64,000 nt of DNA from Leguminivora glycinivorella (Eukaryota; Arthropoda; Insecta; Lepidoptera; Tortricidae): NCBI RefSeq assembly GCF_023078275.1, contig NC_062979.1, positions 12,282,502 to 12,346,501 of the forward strand, given 5' to 3'. A model generated the notes under the pieces. It saw only the letters and a program-made list of their open reading frames with translations. It ran no database searches and was not told the origin of the DNA. A program made the position numbers and the translations under genes. Positions 1 to 13,061 of the stretch are shown in pieces; position 1 is the first letter of the stretch; each line of letters starts with the position of its first letter.

Positions 1-847
1 ATGGGCAGTGCAAAAATATATTATGAAAGAAAAAAAATAACTTGAACTATGAAAGAAAAAAAAATAAAAAAATAACAAAAATAACAAAAATAACTTGTGA
101 AGAGTCCTTATTTCAAGCGTTAAAGTGACACCTTTTGCTTTCAGAATTACTTATTAAAAAATGTAGTGTTGAGTGATAACTTACTTGAAATCTTCTCATA
201 TCTCTAGGGTTGCCGGCATTCTTCAAACAATTTTGATTGCACTTTAAAAAGAACTTCAGGAAAAATCTGAAACAAAGAATGTTCAATTAATAATTGCAAA
301 ATAAAAAACTCAATGGAGTTAACTCTAATGGCCTAATCGTCTTTTTATTGTTATTAGGACACATTGGTGGTAACTAACGATTTGTAAAAATAATGCTTCG
401 AGTTGGCATGCTGTTTTACTGAAAATTGAACTGAATTGTCTGAAGTTATTTGCGAAGTAAATTGGCAATAAAAAATCAACGACATTTATCTATAAAGAAA
501 TCATGAGAAATTGAACTGTCTACAGTTTTCGCAAAAATGAACATGGATTTTTTTTTCTTCAGAGCACTTTATGAAACAGTTTCTCCGAACACCGGAGGTT
601 GAAAACGATAAAACTATGTCACCTAATAGCGCAGATGTTTCCACTTTACCCCGCGCCGTATTAGGCATTAATTTGCTTCTGCTGTTCACAAATTTGTTTA
701 CCGCCTTCCGTTCAGTTTTTGCTCCATTAACGCCAATGGTGTCAACTTAATAGCCACTTCAAATGCTTTGTTGCTTTGAGATGATTTTAAAATCATGTCC
801 ATTCGTTAGCCGTGGAACATTTGCGGTTTGTGACAAGAAATATTTTT
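1..847. other. Non-coding stretch, probable knot intron
   Basis: AT-rich sequence with a low-complexity A-rich tract at about 20-90. I see no exon with splice signals, no RNA gene and no repeat I recognise. Confidence 0.5.
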
Positions 848-888
848 AACCCCCGATGCAAAAACGACGGGGTGTTATAAGTTTGACG

Positions 889-939
<51 letters not shown>

Positions 940-1125
940 GTGTGTGTCTGTCTGTGGCATCGTAGCTCCCGAACGAATGAACCGATTTAGATTTAGTTTT
1001 TTTTGTCTGAAAGCTAAAGTAGTCGGTAGTGTTCTTAATAGCCATGTTTCATGAAAATCGGTCCACTATGTCGGGTTCGGGGGTTTTTTCAAAATTGTAA
1101 TTTTGTGGTTAGGTTATTTTTACAC
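848..1125 (+). repeat. Dispersed repeat with internal (TGTC)n microsatellite
   Basis: The block has the layout of a common insect dispersed repeat: a GACGGGGTGTTATAAGTTTG lead, a (TCTG)n run at about 889-955, then GGCATCGTAGCTCCCGAACG and a 'gaaccgattt' segment. Microsatellites born inside non-autonomous elements are typical of moth genomes. Only one copy is in this window, so the boundaries are estimates. Confidence 0.5.
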
Positions 1126-2045
1126 ATCGTTTCAGGATTTCGACAGTGAAAATTGCTTTATGCTGTTGTCATCGATATGATATTTTAGTATCGGATAGGT
1201 ACAAGATTTTTTAAATCATTTTTACTTTATACGAGGTAGATTATGCAATCAAAGAACAACCCGTTTTACTCCCGCCAGTGAAAACTTCGAAACGAAATCA
1301 AACAATTTCGATACGAAAGTCGATTGGAACTATCGGCGTATCGGATTACACACAATAGCGGGACTTTACCACATTATTTTTACATTGGATTTGCTGGATA
1401 GTACTCTTTATTTGTAAGTGAGTAAAGGTGGAGGGGGTGCAGTGTTGTTAAGTTTGGTGCGTGCGTACGATCAGGCAGGCGATCGCGATGAATGCTTCAG
1501 CGGAAATATTTTACATGGCCGCGGGCAACGCCGCTGCCGAATATTGTTGTGCCAACATATGGATGCATATAGAGATGATGCAACGCCTTCGAGTTTAACA
1601 TTATTATGTGAACTTCCATTCTCAATCAAACATAAAAATCGGACATTTTAGTTATTTAGTCACATACTTATTTGCCCGTACCAAAGGCCAGTCTTAAAGC
1701 TATTGCGTGCATTCAGATCTAGATGTTAAAATAACCATGTAATACGCTGCTATGTGCCGCTTCTTCAGTCTGACGTAGATTCTGCCGTGTCAGAATTGTG
1801 TTATGTGATTGACTAGTTTTCTTGTAGCAGATCATTAAATTTAAGTCACATGTTTTCTACATATTTCTGTTTAAACAAAGGGTGGTTATAACAGCTCTGT
1901 GTATTCCTCAAAAAACCAACCAGATATGAACCGTATAGTATTTGCTCCGCCCGCGGCGGCACATCTGTTCGCATTATTTATGTTAAACACCTTATGTCAC
2001 AATATCGCGAGTTAGAGTTTACCTACTGCAATGACAAGGCGAAAC
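1126..2045. other. Non-coding stretch, nothing recognised
   Basis: A short GC-rich patch near 1,420-1,570 gives a 77-codon plus-strand ORF with no recognisable domain and no splice signals. I treat it as chance. Confidence 0.4.
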
Positions 2046-2210
2046 TAAAGACTGCTGCCGGCGTATCATGCTACCAATTTTATCACTTGTCGACGTCGAT
2101 AAGACAACTGTCACTCTCACGCTGACATACTTGCCAAAGCGTCACGGATGCTTTGTCCACGTGGATAAGTGATAAAATTGGAATCATAATACGCCGCCAG
2201 CAGGTCTTTG
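2046..2210. mobile_element. Palindromic MITE, family A, copy 1
   Basis: Terminal inverted repeats of about 45 bp (CTGCTGCCGGCGTATCATG at the left, its near complement at the right) enclose a short GC-rich centre. The same sequence occurs at 54,076-54,223 in inverted orientation, which confirms a mobile family. It has no coding capacity. Confidence 0.8.
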
Positions 2211-2228
2211 TTAGGTAACCTTTATTAG

Positions 2229-2443
2229 GTAAGATACATCGGGGCAAATCTCGACTGGGGGGCAATTGTAACTAATCCATTTTTTCCACTATTACACTAT
2301 TATGTTGAGTTCTACATGTATCCCCTGAACACGCCTACCATATATAACCGGTGGACACTGTATTTAATAATGTAAACATTGAAAAACATGGAAAAAATGG
2401 ACCAGTTACATTTGCCCCCCGTCGGGATTTGCCCCGCTGTACC
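2229..2443. mobile_element. TIR element, family B, copy 1
   Basis: Inverted termini resembling GGTACAGCGGGGCAAATC enclose about 215 bp. A second, right-truncated copy lies in inverted orientation at 11,592-11,772. It is non-autonomous and its superfamily is unknown. Confidence 0.75.
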
Positions 2444-2446
2444 TTG

Positions 2447-2625
2447 CTAGCTTTTGCCCGCGGCTTCGCTCGGGTTAGAAAAATACAAAAGTAGCTTATG
2501 CAGCTCTACATCCCTTCAACTATCTCCACCTAAGAAATCACGTCAATTCGTCTCTCCGTTTTACCGTGAAAGACGGACAAACAAACAGACACACACACTT
2601 TCCCATTTATAATATTAGTATGGAT
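2447..2625 (+). mobile_element. CCGCGGCTTCGCT-family retroposon, copy 1
   Basis: The element starts CTAGCTTTTGCCCGCGGCTT and ends ACAGACACACACACTTTCCC followed by ATTTATAATATTAGTATGGA. Six copies are in this window. The family is very widespread in Lepidoptera; its class is not settled from this sequence, and the Lep1 Helitron-like group is one possibility. It lies immediately next to the family B element. Confidence 0.8.
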
Positions 2626-4431
2626 ATGCAGATATCCTGACAAATATTAATCGAACGAGAAGTCAAAAGGCAGCGTTGCTCAAATTATTATATAATCGTA
2701 GATCGTAGACGATAATCGTAGATCACATCACGTTCCAATATTTTGTTACAAACACACTGTTCATATTTTAATAGATACATAGTGATATGAACTCGTTTTG
2801 ACACTTCATGTACAGAATGTCATTATTCATTATGTACCTATGATATTCAATTTTGTATTTTAATACAATCTAAACTAGCAGGAATTTAATTAAACATTTA
2901 AGAATAAGCCAAGTATTGATTACAGAAAACATGATTATCTACGATTATCATATATACATAAATCATATCGTTTATTCTGATTTGTAAATATACCGTATTT
3001 AATACTCGTACCTAATTAGCTACAGGTGGTATTAAAACATTTTGTAAGACATCTCAGTAATCTAAGACATATAATTCACAGATATACAGTTCTTATTTCT
3101 GACTTGTCTCCAGTACTGTCAACCGACACCGGCGGAATGAATGGAGATTTTATTTAGAATGTGCGGAGTGAATGAAGGAGTTGAGACGCGCTTTTGAACT
3201 GGCTACGTTTATCTTTATGTGAAATGTATGAGATTGGAAGCATATGTATACTTAATGTGTGTATAAATATCGGTTTTTCACTAAACACCGCCTTTGTGGG
3301 CCCGTTTTTAATACTATTAGGAGACTTATTCAATCTTGAATTGAAGAACAAAGTACATAATTTATATCTCAATGTAGGTTTTGTTTAAAACATTTTATGT
3401 ACAAGCTATGTAGTTTTGTTGTTCAACGACAGTAAGAAATTAGATAATACATACAAAATTTAATGTAGGTATAGCCGTAGTAAGAGACTGTTAATTCGAG
3501 TAATTTATAAGAATCTTTAAATTGTGTTAATTGTGTAATGATGTTAATTCATAAATGCAAAAGTATGTACTTACCTAAATAATAATTTATTACACGTGTA
3601 GTAAGTACACATTTTTGATTAAATACACGCTCACTCTCCTACCAACGACGAATGAAATTGTTAGAAAAATGCTAAAGATCGCATTAATAACTAATACCTA
3701 CTTAGAGACAACTACTAAAGAAACACGTAGCTTTTGGAAAAAAACATCCCAATTGTTTTGTCTCCGCTGTATCTTTTACTGAGGTGTGACAATAAAAAGT
3801 ATTCTATCTATCTGTCTATCTTACTTTCATAAACATTCAATCAATCAACGAAAAATCTCAATGCACCTTGCACTCACAAAGAGCCGTGCCATAGAAATGG
3901 GACCGGTAAAATCCAGTTAAGTCCACCATTAATATCGTAGAGGGTCATCGACAGCACATCCCTCAGTACGTGGTGACCACTAAGTCCAAACCCCGTTATA
4001 CCGAAAGCTACCAAACTTTGGGCTTGAATTACCTAGTATACTGTGACCTCGAGACAAACAACAAGTATAATATAAACAGAGACCAGTTTATACTGGATTT
4101 CTTTAGGAGAATGTTTGAGACGCGATAGTAATAATAGTTTAAGAGAAAAGGCGAGGGATCTAAGTGATATCTATGGCAGCCTTGATTTTAATAAGAAGGC
4201 TCTAAGCATGGTAAGGGGATACTGAAATATTGGGCAAAGGACATGTCTAAATATTTATTGCGAGACCTCATGGAAAATCGAGCACGTACCCACAGAGTAA
4301 GTAGTTTGCGTTGAGATTTTTTTTTACATTTTCAAATTTCATCCATAAAGGAAGCATACCTACAGTTAGTATTAAATTATTTTTAAAATATATTTCCACT
4401 GTGGACCAAAACATAGACACTAATCTGTACC
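2626..4431. other. Non-coding stretch, nothing recognised
   Basis: AT-rich sequence with short ORFs only and no splice-flanked open frames. A (TCTA)n-like patch lies near 3,805-3,825. Confidence 0.4.
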
Positions 4432-4712
4432 AGAGAGGATCGAGTATTATAGAGAGTTACTGTCAAAGTAAAATGTGTAATCACAGTGCATAGACTGCTA
4501 TCTCTCGACACAAGCTTAAAACTTTTGAACATCAGTTTTGACAATTTGGCCCATATTGTAAGCTTGATATGTGTTTGTCAAGTATTCTAGCCGAGCGTTC
4601 CCCAAAGGTGTAACACCATCTAGGCCACCGTACCTTTTTCTCTAGGGCTTTGAGGTACGTTTTTCCTTAGACTTTATCCGTCTATACGGAGTTACATATG
4701 TCTTTGTCTGTA
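4432..4712 (+). repeat. Dispersed repeat, family M, copy 1
   Basis: This 280 bp segment beginning GAGGATCGAGTATTATAGAG is repeated at 5,681-5,963 in the same orientation with scattered substitutions and a small indel. It is either a non-autonomous transposon family or a local duplication; unrelated flanks favour dispersal. Confidence 0.75.
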
Positions 4713-4845
4713 ATAAGATAACTTCACTTACTAGAAGAAATCGATGACAAACTTTTTTTATCATGTTTATCAAGCAACCACACAATATGAAAAGCTTCTT
4801 ATAAAGTCTAAGTATCTGACATAAACTCCCTGTCACATAAACCTA

Positions 4846-5001
4846 AGGGATCATCCACATATTACGTCACACCAAATTTCAGGTTTTTGGACCCCTCCCC
4901 CCTCCTATGTCACGCTTTTTTGTATCCCTTTAACTGGGATTGTCACATTTAGTATGACCCCCCCCCCCCTTACACTGTGACGTAATATATGGATGACGCC
5001 T
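4846..5001. mobile_element. Palindromic MITE with 'ATATTACGTCACA' termini
   Basis: The inverted termini (GGGATCATCCACATATTACG at the left, TGTGACGTAATATATGGATG at the right) enclose a C-rich centre of about 100 bp. I know similar termini from MITEs in several insect orders. Only one copy is in the window. Confidence 0.65.
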
Positions 5002-5259
5002 AATTAGGACACAACATCTGTTTACGTAAAGTAATAAACCAATTCATATGTTCTTCTTTATCTAGAGGCGCATTCACACGAGCAACGTGACAGGCGTTAA
5101 TTTATTCGACTCCGCTCGCAATTTACGATTGTCTGTACACCCTCTAATGTCTACGAGCGCCGGTGACGTCATAATGTTGTGATTTAAAATTAGCGATACT
5201 ATTTTAGGATTCATTTCCGGTTTTATGTACGAAGGAAATATCGTAGTTGAGAAAAGGAT

Positions 5260-5385
5260 GTACATACAATACAATACAATACAAATATTCTTTATTGTTC
5301 ACCAATATAACAAGATTACATCACATAACTTTAATTAACTATGGTAGACAACAGGCGGTCTTATCGCTAAAGAGCGATACATACG
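5260..5385 (-). mobile_element. Truncated LINE 3' end
   Basis: Read on the minus strand, this has a 'gctctttagcgataagaccg' block, a polyadenylation signal AATAAAG and an (ATTGT)n tail, the layout of the 3' untranslated end of moth jockey-like LINEs. The LINE remnant at 36 kb has a similar 'gcgataag/gggataag' block. No coding part is left. Confidence 0.5.
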
Positions 5386-5680
5386 TAGTCAAATTGAACT
5401 AATTGCTATTTTTTAGTTGTTTTTTTTCTGCTTATCTAAAAATACAACATAACTACACTTTGAATTGTAAGCTAGTTTTAATTCTATGCTATGAAAGTGA
5501 AAATACGCTATAATATTTATGTAAAGAAGTCAAGTGTTTTTTCGCCGCTGAAACTTTTTTACTCTTTTTTACTCACAAGTCTATAATGAATCCATAAAAG
5601 CTTCCTATTCCAGTAAACTGTTGTACATAGTTCAAAAAATATTCACACCTAACTTGTTCACTTTCAGTTTCCGTCAAAGA

Positions 5681-5963
5681 GGATCGAGTATTATAGAGAG
5701 TTACTGTCGAAGTAAAATGTGTAATCACAGTGCATAGACTGCCATCTCTTGACACAGGCTTAGAACTTTTGAACCTCAGTTTTGACAATTTGGCCCATAT
5801 TCTTAGCTTAATATGTGTTAAAATGTCAAATATTAGCGCCATCTAGCTGAGCGTACCCTAAAGGTGTAATGCCATCTAGGCCACCATACCTTTTCTGTAT
5901 GGTACTGAGGTACGTTTTTTTCATAGACTTTATCTGTCTATACGGAGTTATGTATGTCTTTGG
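5681..5963 (+). repeat. Dispersed repeat, family M, copy 2
   Basis: Second copy of the 4,432-4,712 element. The minus-strand 89-codon ORF crossing it carries no known domain and is a by-product. Confidence 0.75.
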
Positions 5964-6317
5964 TTTCGGTATAAACTAAAGCCTACCCCAGAGCGACGAG
6001 CGAATCAAACCATCCCCAATAAAAGTACGCGAATATTTACCTATCGCATCAAGAACAGGGAACTCCATTCTCCTCGTAAAACCTACCCCCACTTTTCATC
6101 CCTCTGCGTTATCAAGTGCCTGTTGTGTGAATGCTATGAAATACAAAACAGAGCGAGCAAGTATGACGCATTTATTCAATAACATAAACCAGATATGTAC
6201 TTTACTTACAGCATTTTTTTATTTGAATATTGGTCAAAGGAAATTTTGAAATGATATGTGTACAATGCGTGTGTATAATGCTTATAATATATTATTTTTG
6301 TTAATAATTATTTTTCA

Positions 6318-6545
6318 GTACAGATGGTGTTTTTTTACGCACTAGTGCGAGAAGTGGTTCATTATATGCCAGGTCGAAACTTCGGAGGCTCATCTGTACT
6401 GAAAAACGTCGTACGATACACGTGCGAAAAGGAAATTCGTAACTCGTGTCGATTTAAAACACTCCCTTCGGTCGTGTTTTAATTTATCGCCACTCGTTTC
6501 GAACTTCCTTTTTACGCACTTGTATCGTATGTACTATTGTATGGC
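6318..6545 (+). repeat. Dispersed repeat, family O, copy 1
   Basis: Contains GATACACGTGCGAAAAGGAA and ATTTATCGCCACTCGTTTCG. A diverged partial copy is at 37,075-37,230. The first part holds a hairpin (CAGTACAGATG...CATCTGTACTG). Confidence 0.6.
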
Positions 6546-7784
6546 TCACTCTTTATAAATTAAAATTATACTTATGCACTTGTACGAACCTTTTTACTCA
6601 CTTCTTAGGTCCTCATTTCCTCGGTAAGAACTATAAAGTACATACCTATGATACTCATTAACTGTATTTGAACCAACGAACATATTTCTACAAATACATC
6701 CTTTTTTAGGGCATTCGTTTAAAAGGCTACAATTTAATAAAATAATAAACAAAAAGAACAACTGCCCAAACATCTCTCGCAGATATCCGTGGTCAAATCT
6801 TAAAACGCCCGACATTCAAGATAATGTTCCTCTCCGCATCAACATCTTACCACGTCGCACTACTCGTTGGAAAAAATCCACTAAGGCGGTATAGTGGCGA
6901 GGAGGTTGCCCTCTTTCGACACCGGGGGGAGGGGCGCCACCTCCGTAGCGACATTCTATGTTTATTTGCATGATTTGCATCGGACATTCCTTGAGCGAGC
7001 AAAAACTTGACTTACGGTATTTTGGTGTGGCCTTTATCGTTTTATTATGATTTGTGTCTTTCGAGCGTTATGATCAATAAAATTTTTGCTTAGCACTCGG
7101 TTTATTCTCATGTTCTCGTTTTATTGACAATTACTATAACAACACTATTTTATTTACCAATTCCAATTACTAAGAGTAATGTCAATTGAGTAACTAGCGA
7201 ATATTATCAATAAATGTTCAGTAAAATTATGTACTTAAAAAAACTAGATAAGTAAGGTAACATGGGAAAATATTGATGGTATTTTCTTGAAGGGTAAAAC
7301 TAAATATGTTTTATATAAGGAATCACTAGGCCGCTTTCTATCTTATCCCACAAGAAAATTTCTTTAATCTCACAATAAAATTTTAAACGGTTAAACGCAC
7401 GTGTGCGACTAAAAAGTCACCGCAAAATATCAATTTCACCTGAAATTTCGGAACCGCATGGAACATTCGCGCACTGACAACGGTCTTATAACTTTTCCCT
7501 TTTAACCTTTCCCCTAGCTCCCCGGGGAGGCGGTCCCGGGGGACGCCCTCCCGCGCCACCACTCAATACCGACACGGCAAGCTCGCGCAAAGACTAGACA
7601 GGTGGAATACTAGAATGGACTTCAACGTTCGATTGTTTTTGTTTCGGATTGGACTCTGATTTATTTGTAAACAGGGGATCGATTTTTGAACTTCGAACGT
7701 ACGAATTCGCCGTTCGAAAGTCTGTGGAGAACGACGTATAGAATCCTTCATTTGTCTTGTAAATTATTTATTACTCATGTTCAA
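6546..7784. other. Non-coding stretch with two GC-rich patches
   Basis: Two G/C-rich patches (about 6,890-6,950 and 7,505-7,560) are partly inverted with respect to each other ('gtggcg...ccgggg' against 'ccccgggg...cgccac'). They could be degenerate ends of an old transposon. No coding sequence is seen. Confidence 0.3.
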
Positions 7785-8038
7785 TGGGCTACTTGCTTCC
7801 TAATAAAATCAGCTTCTTTTTAAGAACTGTCAAAACGAATTTAAACGTCTTGCTAATATGGAATTAATATGAAATCGAATTGAGTGACGTCACGGTCCAT
7901 TCAGTTACTTGATATATTTCTACCTGACTAAACTACCTAAATAGAAATTGGATTTAATAATAACTTCTGCCCATGTTTTTCTTATAATTATCTGTTGCTT
8001 TATTTCGTGCATGGTATAAAATATTTTATTTTAAGAAC
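7785..8038 (+). mobile_element. Non-autonomous element, family N, copy 1
   Basis: Shares 'aatcagcttctttttaa', a GAGTGACGTCACGGTC core and 'gctttatttcgtgcatggta' with copies at 44,727-44,912 and 50,521-50,755. Copy 3 ends in a matching inverted terminus (GGCTAGTTTC / GAAACTAGCC), which suggests a DNA transposon. Confidence 0.65.
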
Positions 8039-9579
8039 TGTTAGGTTTCCTATTAATTTCGTTTGAAAATCGTTTCGCTATCCGAATTGGGACAGACTCC
8101 ACTAGTCTGTCCAGTGTTAGTCTTTGAACGCATGCGACGGGCCTATAACAGGCCCAGTTTTCGACTTTGTTTTTCCGCGTGCGTCCATAGCCAAACGTTA
8201 ATATTTCAGTGTGTACCAAATTCAAGGGTTAACTGCCCCGTCTCATCGACACTGCAAATAGACAAGTATACTTTATATTTTCTATGGTGCATTTTACAGA
8301 AAACGAATTCTATAATTTGTATTATTGATATAAGGGGATATTTTGGTCAGTTTCATGTTGCAATAAATTACTTATCAAAGTATAATAAATCATATTTTTT
8401 AAGCATTTTACATCACAGTTTCCATAGTTACTTTTAGAGATACATGAAGTAATTTAAATTTAGTAAAATTTCATAGTAAAATTTCAGCGGGTTTAAATCG
8501 CGCAAGGATATGAATAACTGAACAAATCATATTCGCAATTTTCATCTATTAATTAGTAAAACTTGTAATTTCAACGACGTAGTTATTAACACCGTAACTT
8601 TAAAACTAGAAATTCTAACAAAATATGTACATACGTATTTTTTTATTGAGAGATTCGGCAAAACAGTTCAATAGAATGAATATAAAGGCCCTGCCGACGC
8701 ACACATACATAGTAAACATGACTCACAATCACAATGGTAGTTTTTGGACGCGTTCGGAGGTCGTATCGCGACGCAGGCCGTCGCCATGGCAACGCGATAA
8801 AACCTCGCCTTTCATAGCCAGTACACTCGAGGATATCAAAGGCTTTATGTTATTTTTAGGGAACCCTGAGTATTGCTCAAATCGACCGTGATAGGCGAAA
8901 GTGATCTATTCTTAAAGATTAGAAAACTTTGTTATGTAGATTGAGTGTTTTAAGGTAATGTTATTATAAAAAATACCTGGAAATTAACGAAAGAACATAC
9001 AGTGTTATTATGAAGCTTAGAATAGTCGTATAAATTTACACAATTAAATTTAATAACATTTTCATTCAGCGCGCGCTGCAAACGCTCGTCATAAAATGTT
9101 ATATAACATCTATAACCCATGATAGTATTAATGGTGTTCGAACATTACGTTGGGCCTGTCACATGACGTTATCAGCCAGTATGGGAGCACCGTAAAAAAC
9201 TTGTCACAAAACCACCAGAAATACTCCACATTTGAGGGAAAAATTGATCTGAAATGTACCCCGTATACTTCAGATACTCTTTCAAATCTAAAAGCGCTTG
9301 CTCGGTTCGGAGTAGTTTCCAATTGACAATATACCTACAGCCAACATCAAGCAATCGCTCGCGGGCCGTAAGCCTTTCCCCGCCGCACAATTCTGATAAA
9401 ATAATGTCCTTGGTACTTAGGAATTGTGTAAGCTTGTCTGATTATGGCTGAAGATTTAAGTTTTTTTTTGCTTACGCTCCTTATACTGAAGGAACTTACG
9501 TACGCGCTATCGAGCTGGAATCCAGAAACGTATAAAACCATTTTCTAATTTTTAACCATAACTTAGTTACGTAGGTATA
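8039..9579. other. Non-coding stretch, nothing recognised
   Basis: Holds a 124-codon plus-strand ORF (8,063-8,437) and overlapping 60-72-codon ORFs near 9.1-9.5 kb. None has a recognisable domain, coding-like base composition or splice sites. Confidence 0.4.
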
Positions 9580-9581
9580 TA

Positions 9582-9670
9582 CAGTCGACTACAAAGAGAT
9601 GCATCCATTTTTTCACCTTATTACAATGCAGTAAGGTGAAAAAGTGGATATATCTCTTTGTAGTCGACTG
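9582..9670. mobile_element. Tc1/mariner-type MITE
   Basis: An 89 bp near-perfect palindrome with CAGTCGACTACAAAGAGAT termini is flanked on both sides by TA. CAGT ends with a TA duplication are the hallmark of Tc1/mariner insertions. It has no coding capacity. Confidence 0.8.
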
Positions 9671-9671
9671 T

Positions 9672-10509
9672 ACCAAAATTTATATTCCAACAAATTTATG
9701 CACAGGCATATTTTTATCGTGTTTAGATTAGGAAAAAAATGTTGAAACTAAAAACGTTTGCCCCTAAATAATATGAGTTGACCGACCTTCTTATACGACC
9801 TGCCTTTATTTTAATAATCGCTTTCTGTAATTCTGTATGTTAGACTACATTAAGTACCTACAAATATGTATGCCATTCTAAGACAAAACGCGTCCTTCAA
9901 TTTACCCCTGTACCAGCTACCCAACAACGCAGTAGAACCTGTTAAATAAAAACTCAACATTTGCATTTAAGACACACTATCACTATCAAGCCGACCTCTT
10001 TCCAGCGCAATCAACATACAAAGACAAGGGGCTACATAAGCCACATAACGCGGGCATCACTTCATTGTGGGCACCGTTCTAATTGTAACTACACTCTTGG
10101 GCACCATCAGCCGCTCAGCGCTCCGCCGGGTAGGCGTGTGCCACTAATCTTCGACCCCTACATACCAATACCCAACCGAAAAACTTACACCCTACCCCTA
10201 TACCACCAGAGCTCAATTTCAAATGAATTCACCTCAGTATTTGCAAACGTAGCGAGGGGTTAACACACACTATCAACTCATTAAATTGCATCGCCTTTTT
10301 AATGAGTCTGAAAGTGAACAAAGGATATTGCGCGATTACATTAAGTACGTAGTTGTAGGTAGGTGAAGTTTGCTTTCAAGCGTTTGTGTTCCGATAGAGT
10401 GGTTTCATTTACTTCTATCGACGTGTGCTTCTAATCGAATAGATATGTTTCTGGCCTGACTTGAGACTGAGTTTACCCATGTAACATAAAGATGGGACTT
10501 AAACATGAA
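9672..10509. other. Non-coding stretch, nothing recognised
   Basis: A C-rich 100-codon ORF (9,961-10,263) has no known domain and no splice sites. I see nothing else. Confidence 0.35.
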
Positions 10510-10511
10510 TA

Positions 10512-10788
10512 GGGGCATTTTCAGAATTTGGGACCCCCCAATTAGCGTAAGTCGTTAACAAAAATGAACTCACTGTCAATGTTTTAACAATAATTAAGCA
10601 TGAACTTTCAATAAAAATATTGTTTGTGTTCATTACATAAACTTTAAGCGATAATTTACATTCAGAATGTTAAAAAAGTAAATTTTTAAACAGATTTTAT
10701 GCTTAATTGTCGTCACAAAATTGACAGCGAGTTAATTTTTGGTAACAACTTATGCTAATTGGGGGGACCCAAATTCTGAAAATGCCCA
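10512..10788. mobile_element. MITE with long TIRs and TA duplication
   Basis: Inverted repeats of roughly 70-90 bp start GGGGCATTTTCAGAATTTGG and are bounded by TA on both sides. The centre is AT-rich. This fits a Tc1/mariner-like non-autonomous element. Confidence 0.7.
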
Positions 10789-10790
10789 TA

Positions 10791-11590
10791 GGTACTTCAC
10801 GGTCTACATTTAGGCATTTCTTAGAGCCATTCCTTCAGACTGTTTGCTATAAACATCTGTTCTTCATGTGAAAAGTTGTCAATTTCTGGCTATGTGATAG
10901 ACCAATCATGTTTCATATTGTAAAACTGTCCTATGTAATGTGCCTACATAACATTGACCAGCAGCAGTTATTACCTCGAATCTAACATAACTCAAAGCTG
11001 TCCACGCGTAAAGTAGCCACGGCTAACCTGCACAACCTAAGTACCCACAACATATTGCAGACTACCCTCATATTTACGCGCCGAATATGCTATAAAGTGA
11101 TATCACGTGATCGTTTCCCGGGTAATAGTTATAAATTACCCGGGTAGTTTATAAAAGCCGGTTAACCCGAGGTAAGCGGACAAGGAGTATAATTTATTAT
11201 TGGGAAATTCGCGGGTATGAAAATACGCAGGGATGTACACTATGGAGATTATATTATATAAGTGTATCGATTATTTGTACAATGGAAGGTTGTTGTTGTC
11301 GTGTTATAGGATATTTTGAAAAGGGCTTATATTATTATTCATAGGTAGGTATTTTTCACTCCTTAAATTTCAAATTTTTCAGGGTTAAATTGTGGTGTAG
11401 GCGAGAGGCTGGCAACCTGTCACTGCAATGCCACAGTTTCGTTTTCTTTTAACCCCTTATTTGCCAAGAGTGGCCCTGAAGCTTAGTGGTTTCATGTGCT
11501 CTACCTACCCCTTTTTGGGATGCAGGCGTGATTGTATGTTGTTGTATGTTGTAAATTTCAAGACAAGATGAAAAAAAATCAGATTTTGTA
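10791..11590. other. Non-coding stretch with a CCCGGG hairpin
   Basis: A hairpin (CCCGGGTAATAGTTATAAATTACCCGGG-type, about 11,118-11,145) is the only structure I see. Confidence 0.35.
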
Positions 11591-11591
11591 A

Positions 11592-11772
11592 GGTACAGCG
11601 AGGCAAATCTCGACTGGAGGGCAAATATAACTGGTCCATTTTATCCATGTTTTACAATGTTCGCATTATTAAATAGAGTGTCCACCGGTTATATATGGTA
11701 GGCGTGTTCAGTGGATACATGTTGAACTCAACATCATAGTGTAATAATGGAAACATGGATTAGTTACAATTT
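11592..11772. mobile_element. TIR element, family B, copy 2 (truncated)
   Basis: Matches 2,229-2,443 in inverted orientation. The left terminus GGTACAGCGAGGCAAATCTC is intact and the other end is lost after about 180 bp. Confidence 0.7.
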
Positions 11773-12355
11773 AAAATTAAACTGACGCACAACGTTTATC
11801 TCGTAGCGGAAAAATAATCGTCCAAGTAACCAGCCAGTATTAATACCCTTAAATACTGAAAAAGGTATACAACCTCTAACAATATGATATGCACAATGTT
11901 GTATTACAAATTTTTAGAATGGGCACGTAAACAATAACTAATAATACAAATTAAAACAAAAAATATTACCCCCATCAAGATATAGCTCAATCGATTCTAC
12001 TCTCGATTCTGAACAAACAGTTTTCAGGTTTTTAGTGTTAAGTGAAACACGGTGTATAAAGGGTCGGATCGTAGACGTATAGCCACACACGTATAGCTTT
12101 TATAAAAAAATAGTCAATGATCAATTGAATAATATATATACTTACTAATCATCTATTAGGTAGGTACATATTAACTGTCCTGCAGTATTAGCAACGTTAC
12201 ATAAAGTAAGACATTTGTCATTACATATTGGCGTGTGGAGTAAGAAATATGTCGGCCGCAGCACTGTATCACCTCGCCGGCCCTCGGCTGGGAGTTATTA
12301 TACCGGGCGTACAGTCTGCTAACATATACAAACGATAATATCCTTTCAAACATAT
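11773..12355. other. Non-coding stretch, nothing recognised
   Basis: AT-rich sequence without splice-flanked ORFs or recognised repeats. Confidence 0.35.
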
Positions 12356-13061
12356 AAAAAAACCGGCCAAGAGCGTGTCGGGCCACGCTCAGTGTAGGGT
12401 TCCGTAGTTTTCCGTATTTTTCTCAAAAACTACTGAACCTATCAAGTTCAAAATAATTTTCCTAGAAAGTCTTTATGAAGTTCTACTTTTGTAATTTTTT
12501 TCATGTTTTTTTAGGGTTCCGTTGTCAACTAGTTTCGCCATGTCTGTCTGTCCGTCCGTCCGTCCGTCCGTCCGTCCGTCCGTCCGTCCGTCCGCGGATA
12601 ATCTCAGTAACCGTTAGCACTAGAAAGCTGAAATTTGGTACCAATATGTATATCAATCAGGCCAACAAAGTGCAAAAATAAAAAATGAAAAAAAATGTTT
12701 TATTAGGGTACCCCCCTACATGTAAAGTGGGGGCTGATATTTTTTTCATTCCAACCCCAACGTGTGATATATTGTTGGATAGGTATTTAAAAATGAATAA
12801 GAGTTTACTCAGATTGTTTTTTGATAATATTAATATTTTCGGAAATAATCGCTCCTAAAGGAAAAAAAAAGTGCGTCCCCCCCCTCTAACTTTTGAACCA
12901 TATGTTTAAAAAATATGAAAAAAATCACAAAAGTAGAACTTTATAAACACTTTCTAGGAAAATTGTTTTGAACTTGATAGGTTCAGTAGTTATTGAGAAA
13001 AATACGGAAAACTACGGAACCCTACACTGAGCGTGGCCCGACACGCTCTTGGCCGGTTTTT
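12356..13061 (+). mobile_element. ACCGGCCAAG-family element with about 150 bp TIRs (K1)
   Basis: The two ends are inverted copies of each other over about 150 bp, from AAAACCGGCCAAGAGCGTGT inward through 'tagggttccgtagttttccg'. The centre holds a (TCCG)n microsatellite at about 12,547-12,594 and a conserved 'gtaaagtgggggctgatatt' block. It is non-coding and related to the elements at 13,062, 18,446 and 34,227. Confidence 0.75.

Noticed and set aside
8063..8437. 124-codon plus-strand ORF
   Set aside because: No domain, AT-rich composition like the surroundings, Cys/Ser/Ile-rich chance-like sequence, no splice signals.
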